A stretch of 35,709 nt of DNA from M3007 sp041160955 (lineage in GTDB: Bacteria > Bacteroidota > Bacteroidia > Chitinophagales > Saprospiraceae), in contig JBEAVK010000119.1 in the NCBI GenBank assembly GCA_041160955.1, positions 1 through 35,709 of the forward strand, given 5' to 3'. Under the pieces are notes generated by a model. It was given only the letters and a program-made list of their open reading frames with translations, did not search any database and was not told the origin of the DNA. Each line of letters starts with the position of its first letter. Positions within the stretch are counted from its first letter, which is position 1. Below, in pieces: positions 31,884 to 35,709 of this stretch. Position numbers and translations under genes: made by a program.

Positions 31884-34346
31884 CTATTCTTGCACATATA
31901 CGCGCTTTACGCGGTCAGATATATTTGTAAAAATTTCGTACGCTATTGTTTTTAAGCAATCTGCTAAGGATTGTACACTCGGATTATGCCCAAATACAAC
32001 CACTTCATCCCCCGCTTTTACATGGGCAATATGGCTTACATCTACCATGGACATATCCATACAGACATTACCAATTATAGGACATAACGTATTGTTTATC
32101 AAAACTTTATACGCCCCTCTACCGGCTCCGCGCAAGAACCCATCTGCGTATCCGATACTAATGGTAGCGATGCGGGCAGGTTGGGTCAGCACCCCCGAAC
32201 TTCGGTTGTAACCAACACTATCACCAACAGCAATATTTTTTACCTGACTTACTGTTGTTTTCAATACGTTAACTACTTGTAATTGGTTTTGCAGCCCCGT
32301 TCCATCAATTCCGTACAGTCCAACGCCTAGCCGCACCATATCAAAATGGTATTGAGGAAACCTTGAAATACCGCCTGTATTGGCAATATGACGCAATGGA
32401 GCATAATCTAGCACAGCACAAATCAGTTGGTACATGTCTAAAAAACTGGCGGCCTGCTGGTGGGTAAAGTCGTCAAAATCGGGATTGTCACTTGCCGATA
32501 AATGGGAAAAAACAGAAGCGATTTTCAAGTTAGGGTACAATTTTAAGACAGCGGCTAAGGCTGGCATATCTGCTTTTTCAAAACCCAACCGATGCATTCC
32601 TGTATCTAATTTGATATGGATTGTCATGGCCTTTTCTTTCCCTGTATAAGCAATTAACTCCTCTAAAATCTGGAGGCTAAAGATTTCTGGTTCCAATTGG
32701 TAGCGATAAAAAACATCAAAACCGGTCGTATCGGGGTTGAGTACCAAAATAGGTAATTGTACCCCTGCTTGCCGGAGTTCAATCCCTTCATCGGCATAGG
32801 CCACACCGAGGTAATTTACTTTATGAAACTCGAGCAAACGTGCCACCTCTGCACCGCCGCTCCCATAAGCAGCGGCTTTTACCATTGCCATCGTTTTTAC
32901 CCCTGGCTTGAGCAGGGAATTATATACTTTTAGGTTATGGATAAGGGCATTCAAATTGATTTCAAGCCGCGTTTGATGCGCTTTTTTCTCTAAACGTTTT
33001 GCGATATTTTCAAATTCAAAAGGTCGTGCTCCTTTGAGTAAAATCAAATTATTCCTCCACGAAAACCGCGTAATATCACCTAGAAAAGCGGCGGTATCAG
33101 GGTAAAAAGCCGTTTCCACTTTATCGGGCAAAAGGGGTTGAATAGCGGTTATTTCGGTGCCAATACCGATAAAACGATCTATGCCTTTGAGCAATAATGC
33201 CACTTGCCGATATAATTCAATATGCGTCTGGCCACTTTGCAATATATCGGACAGAATCAGTGTTACACGTTTCCCTTTCGACTGCTGTCGGGAAAACTGT
33301 AGTAGTATTTGAAGCGAGGAAAGGTCATTATTATAAAAATCATTAATCAAGGTACTTTCATCTATCCCCGATTTTATTTCCATACGCATTTCTATGGGTA
33401 CTAGCAGACCTAGTCGCTGTGCCAAAAAAGTCGTATCAATCCCCATGGCGTAACCCGCAACAAAGCAATGAACAGCATTTTCAATACTGGCAGTATCCGT
33501 GAATGGGATGGAAGCAGTTGCGGTGTCATTTCCCCATGAAAAAGAAAGGATCGACTTATTCTTTTCCAAACCGACACTAACAGCAATGCTTGCTGGATTG
33601 CCTTTTTGCGACCACAATACCATTTCCACTGCGGGATGGTCTTTTTTCCAAATCTCCAATACTTCCATCACAGGTGCATGATCGGCACAAGCAATCAATT
33701 GTTTGCAGCCTTTAAACAGGCGCATTTTCTCCCAAATTTTTTCTTTTTCGCTTGTAAAACCATCGCTATGCGCTGTACCAATATTGGTAAAAACACCGAT
33801 ATTGGGTTGAATAATATGGTTCAATCGTTCCATTTCGCCGCGTTTTGAAATACCTGCTTCAAAAATGGCTAATGTATGAACACTTTGTATTTCCCATACC
33901 GACAACGGAACACCAACTTGCGAATTATAACTTTTAGGGCTTCTTACAATATTAAATAGAGGGCTGAGGAGTTGGTATAGCCACTCTTTCACAATAGTTT
34001 TTCCGTTGCTTCCGGTAACGCCTATCACAGGTATATCAAACTGCTGCCGATGTGCCGTCGCTACTGCTTGCAATGCCCACAGGGTATCGTCCACCAAAAG
34101 TATATTGGCTCCAACAAACCCACTGAGATCGGGTACTTTGCGCACCACAAAATGCCTGACACCCGACTGGTAAGCATCGTTTAGGTATAAATGTCCATCA
34201 TGTCTTTCGCCTTCGATAGGAAAAAACAATGCACCGGGCAAATGTAGGTGTCGGGTATCCAGCATTAGACTGGTCACCGTTTTTTCTGGTGCTGGTAATT
34301 GTATAGCCTTTGCTTGGAGAAAATGCTGAATATCTATTATTGTCAT
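31884..34346 (-). CDS. Bifunctional MurF ligase / alanine racemase
   Basis: An 820-residue fusion found in Bacteroidota. Residues 1-455 are UDP-MurNAc-tripeptide:D-Ala-D-Ala ligase: ATP loop TGSNGKT with Lys116, SYNSQVGVPLSVW, FTNIGTAHSDGF, then the C-terminal Mur domain with NDFYNNDLSSL and LILSDILQSG. Residues 458-820 are alanine racemase: PLP lysine Lys490 in AMVKAAAYGSG, HIKLDTGMHRLGF, VFSHLSASD, RLGVGLYG, catalytic Tyr733 in SIGYADGF, and CMDMSMVDV. The enzyme thus makes D-Ala and uses the D-Ala-D-Ala dipeptide for peptidoglycan; a separate Ddl ligase is needed and is not in the window. A -7 element sits only a few bases before the start codon. The MurF half deviates from E. coli at several motifs, as is usual for these fusions. 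Confidence 0.95.
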   Translation of the reverse strand: MTIIDIQHFLQAKAIQLPAPEKTVTSLMLDTRHLHLPGALFFPIEGERHDGHLYLNDAYQSGVRHFVVRKVPDLSGFVGANILLVDDTLWALQAVATAHRQQFDIPVIGVTGSNGKTIVKEWLYQLLSPLFNIVRSPKSYNSQVGVPLSVWEIQSVHTLAIFEAGISKRGEMERLNHIIQPNIGVFTNIGTAHSDGFTSEKEKIWEKMRLFKGCKQLIACADHAPVMEVLEIWKKDHPAVEMVLWSQKGNPASIAVSVGLEKNKSILSFSWGNDTATASIPFTDTASIENAVHCFVAGYAMGIDTTFLAQRLGLLVPIEMRMEIKSGIDESTLINDFYNNDLSSLQILLQFSRQQSKGKRVTLILSDILQSGQTHIELYRQVALLLKGIDRFIGIGTEITAIQPLLPDKVETAFYPDTAAFLGDITRFSWRNNLILLKGARPFEFENIAKRLEKKAHQTRLEINLNALIHNLKVYNSLLKPGVKTMAMVKAAAYGSGGAEVARLLEFHKVNYLGVAYADEGIELRQAGVQLPILVLNPDTTGFDVFYRYQLEPEIFSLQILEELIAYTGKEKAMTIHIKLDTGMHRLGFEKADMPALAAVLKLYPNLKIASVFSHLSASDNPDFDDFTHQQAASFLDMYQLICAVLDYAPLRHIANTGGISRFPQYHFDMVRLGVGLYGIDGTGLQNQLQVVNVLKTTVSQVKNIAVGDSVGYNRSSGVLTQPARIATISIGYADGFLRGAGRGAYKVLINNTLCPIIGNVCMDMSMVDVSHIAHVKAGDEVVVFGHNPSVQSLADCLKTIAYEIFTNISDRVKRVYVQE

Positions 34347-34353
34347 GTAGGGA

Positions 34354-34361
34354 CAAAATTA
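34354..34361 (-). promoter_or_regulatory. Probable -7 element of murF-alr
   Basis: Reads TAATTTTG on the minus strand. Its distance from the ATG implies a leader of only a few bases, so the mRNA may be nearly leaderless. Confidence 0.45.
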
Positions 34362-34388
34362 CGATAATTTTTTAAATAGGTATCGTTC

Positions 34389-34892
34389 CTAACCACCTCG
34401 TTGTCCAATTTCTATAACCTCCAAATTGCCAATTTTACCCGCTTCAATATCAAATCGGACTAAGGTTTTTACTTTGTGCCAGCCTTCATTACCGCAAGCA
34501 CCGGGGTTAATATGTAAAAAACCTAGGGTGTGGTCGGGCATTACCTTTAAAATATGGGAATGCCCCGTAATAAACAGCCCGTTGGAAGGTGGATTTTCGA
34601 TCAGCAAAGGCCGTACACGCGGGTGATAACGGCCAGGATAGCCGCCAATATGGGTCATAAATACGTGCAACCCTGCACATTCAAAACGCAAGTCAAGCGG
34701 CATTTCGGCTTGTATGGCGTTATTGTCGATATTGCCATAAACGCCACGAAGGGGTTTAAACGCTCTTAATTGGTCAATAAGTGCCATTGTCCCAAAGTCG
34801 CCAGCATGCCATATTTCATCGCAAGACTCAAAATACTGGAATACTTTGGGATCGAGGTACGAATGGGTATCCGACATTAAACCTATTTTCAT
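34389..34892 (-). CDS. Metallophosphoesterase, YfcE/MJ0936 family
   Basis: A 167-residue phosphodiesterase. All metal-binding blocks are present in order: MSDTHSY (residues 6-12), WHAGDFG, YGNIDN, MTHIGGYPG, TGHSHI and NPGACGNEG. YfcE and relatives hydrolyse phosphodiesters in vitro with Mn2+, and the natural substrate is generally unknown. The ORF extends 52 codons further upstream to 35048, but those residues overlap the divergent gene's start and both promoter elements. The ATG at 34892 gives the normal family length and start (MKIGLMSDTH). Confidence 0.9.
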   Translation of the reverse strand: MKIGLMSDTHSYLDPKVFQYFESCDEIWHAGDFGTMALIDQLRAFKPLRGVYGNIDNNAIQAEMPLDLRFECAGLHVFMTHIGGYPGRYHPRVRPLLIENPPSNGLFITGHSHILKVMPDHTLGFLHINPGACGNEGWHKVKTLVRFDIEAGKIGNLEVIEIGQRGG

Positions 34893-34921
34893 AGTTGTGT
34901 TGCGTTTAATTTTTTTGGGAG

Positions 34922-34929
34922 CAAAGATA
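34922..34929 (-). promoter_or_regulatory. -7 element of the phosphoesterase gene
   Basis: Reads TATCTTTG on the minus strand, followed by CTCC, giving a leader of about 22 nt to the chosen start. It lies within the over-long ORF and supports the shorter start. Confidence 0.55.
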
Positions 34930-34978
34930 ATTAGAAAGTACAGGTGAAATAAAACTTTAAAACCAAATAAGAATTTAT

Positions 34979-34986
34979 TATTTTTG
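34979..34986 (+). promoter_or_regulatory. -7 element of the DUF5916 gene
   Basis: Reads TATTTTTG followed by CCGC, as at 5009-5016. About 40 nt of leader precede the ATG. It is divergent to the phosphoesterase promoter, and the two -7 boxes are 50 bp apart. Confidence 0.5.
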
Positions 34987-35033
34987 CCGCAAACATTACA
35001 ATTTTCAATAAATATCTTTTCGCATCTATCACC

Positions 35034-35709
35034 ATGACTAAAAAGCAAATCTTACTCCTTTTTTTACTCTTAGGAGGGATCAACCTTATTGCGCAACGCA
35101 GCTACCTCATCCAACCCATACCTGTTGCCCCTACCATAGATGGCAGTCTGGAAAGCGAATCTTGGAGCAACATACCCATTACCGAAGACTTTACCACTAC
35201 CCTACCCTCTTTCGGAAAAATCCCACAAATGACCACTCAAGTACAAATGGCCTACGACGAACGCGGGGTATATATCGCAGCTGTCTGCAAGAGCAATAAA
35301 ATACGCAATGAAGGCAGTCAACGCGATAATTTTGGGACTGGCGACTACTTTTCAGTAGGGCTAGATACTTGGAATGACGACCAAAATGCTTTTGAGTTTG
35401 CCGTAAATGCCGCTGGGCAACGGATTGATATAAGACAAAGCAGCACCCTTTCTGAACGATTTTATGATACCTACTGGCAAGTACAAACCAAGGTAACAGT
35501 AGATGGTTGGACAATAGAAATGTTTATCCCTTATACCGCATTGCGCTTTCCAAAACAAACGGAACAGAACTGGGGACTGCAATTCACGCGGTACGACAGA
35601 AGCACCGGAGAAACATCCACTTGGAACCCGCAGGATCCTTTAATACAAGATAAGGTGCTGCAATATGGGCAATTGGAGGGTTTGAAGGAGATTCGTCAGC
35701 GGACTCGAT
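35034..35709 (+). CDS. CBM9-like / DUF5916 outer-membrane protein (5' part)
   Basis: Runs off the window; 225 codons are visible. Signal peptide KKQILLLFLLLGGINLIAQ, then a carbohydrate-binding family 9-like domain: APTIDGSLESESWSNIPITEDF, TTQVQMAYDERGVYIAAVC, and FGTGDYFSVGLDTWNDDQNAFEFAVNAAGQRID. Further on, DGWTIEMFIPYTALRFP and WGLQFTRYDRSTGETSTWNP complete it. In Bacteroidota this start belongs to proteins of about 700-900 residues whose remainder (DUF5916) is a predicted outer-membrane barrel. The function is unknown, and sugar binding is suggested only by the N-terminal fold. Confidence 0.85.
   Translation, partial: MTKKQILLLFLLLGGINLIAQRSYLIQPIPVAPTIDGSLESESWSNIPITEDFTTTLPSFGKIPQMTTQVQMAYDERGVYIAAVCKSNKIRNEGSQRDNFGTGDYFSVGLDTWNDDQNAFEFAVNAAGQRIDIRQSSTLSERFYDTYWQVQTKVTVDGWTIEMFIPYTALRFPKQTEQNWGLQFTRYDRSTGETSTWNPQDPLIQDKVLQYGQLEGLKEIRQRTR

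Noticed and set aside
31850..31897. Extended start of the response regulator
   Set aside because: The 16 extra residues overlap murF-alr and precede the acknowledged receiver-domain start; a -7 element lies inside them.
34893..35048. 52-residue N-terminal extension of the phosphoesterase
   Set aside because: It crosses both divergent promoter elements and the start of the DUF5916 gene; the family starts at MKIGLMSDTH.

Overview
This window looks like chromosome from a member of the Bacteroidota, probably a Saprospira/Chitinophaga-type lineage. Five things point there: a 2,523-residue surface protein ending in a type IX secretion (T9SS type B) sorting domain, a fused MurF-alanine racemase, a CBM9/DUF5916 outer-membrane-type protein, many signal peptides ending in A-Q, and repeated matches to the Bacteroidota promoter element TAnnTTTG a short distance before start codons. 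I cannot name a species. No rRNA, tRNA, phage gene, transposase or CRISPR array was found.

Layout. 1-2.8 kb: an amino-acid permease converging on a membrane-anchored TPR protein, then a small soluble TonB C-terminal-domain protein. 2.8-4.9 kb: a repeat-rich gap, a strongly self-complementary segment that may be a structured RNA, the RNA ligase gene rtcB, and a 44-codon ORF that looks like the tail of a lost gene. 5.0-12.7 kb: a secreted protein of unknown role and the glutamate synthase pair gltB-gltD. 13.2-15.3 kb: a secreted S41 peptidase converging on an outer-membrane beta-barrel. 15.7-23.3 kb: the giant adhesin-like protein with 17 tandem two-cysteine modules. 23.4-28.4 kb: a DUF3050 (heme-oxygenase-fold) protein, a small lipoprotein, a muconolactone-isomerase-like protein, a thioredoxin-TPR protein, the tRNA thiolase mnmA and a short unknown. 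28.4-31.1 kb: a 235-bp MITE-like element, a TonB-dependent receptor preceded by palindromes, and a CACAAAG-type inverted repeat. 31.1-35.7 kb: an OmpR-type response regulator, murF-alr, a small phosphodiesterase, and the start of a DUF5916 protein running off the window.

How genes fit together. GltB and GltD form NADPH-dependent glutamate synthase (ammonia assimilation). MurF-Alr makes D-alanine and attaches D-Ala-D-Ala to the peptidoglycan precursor. MnmA thiolates tRNA wobble uridines and RtcB rejoins broken RNA, so RNA maintenance is represented twice. The giant protein, beta-barrel, TonB receptor, S41 peptidase and DUF5916 protein belong to the cell envelope. Most genes appear to be single transcription units; gltBD and mnmA plus the following unknown are the clearest operons.

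The part most worth pursuing is the 3.05-3.28 kb segment before rtcB: nested complementary arms, a multi-branched fold and two competing pairings of one A-tract. Its topology recalls the Y RNAs encoded with rtcB and rsr in other bacteria, but the sequence matches no family I can recognise. All motif positions were read by eye; folding energies and database matches were not computed.
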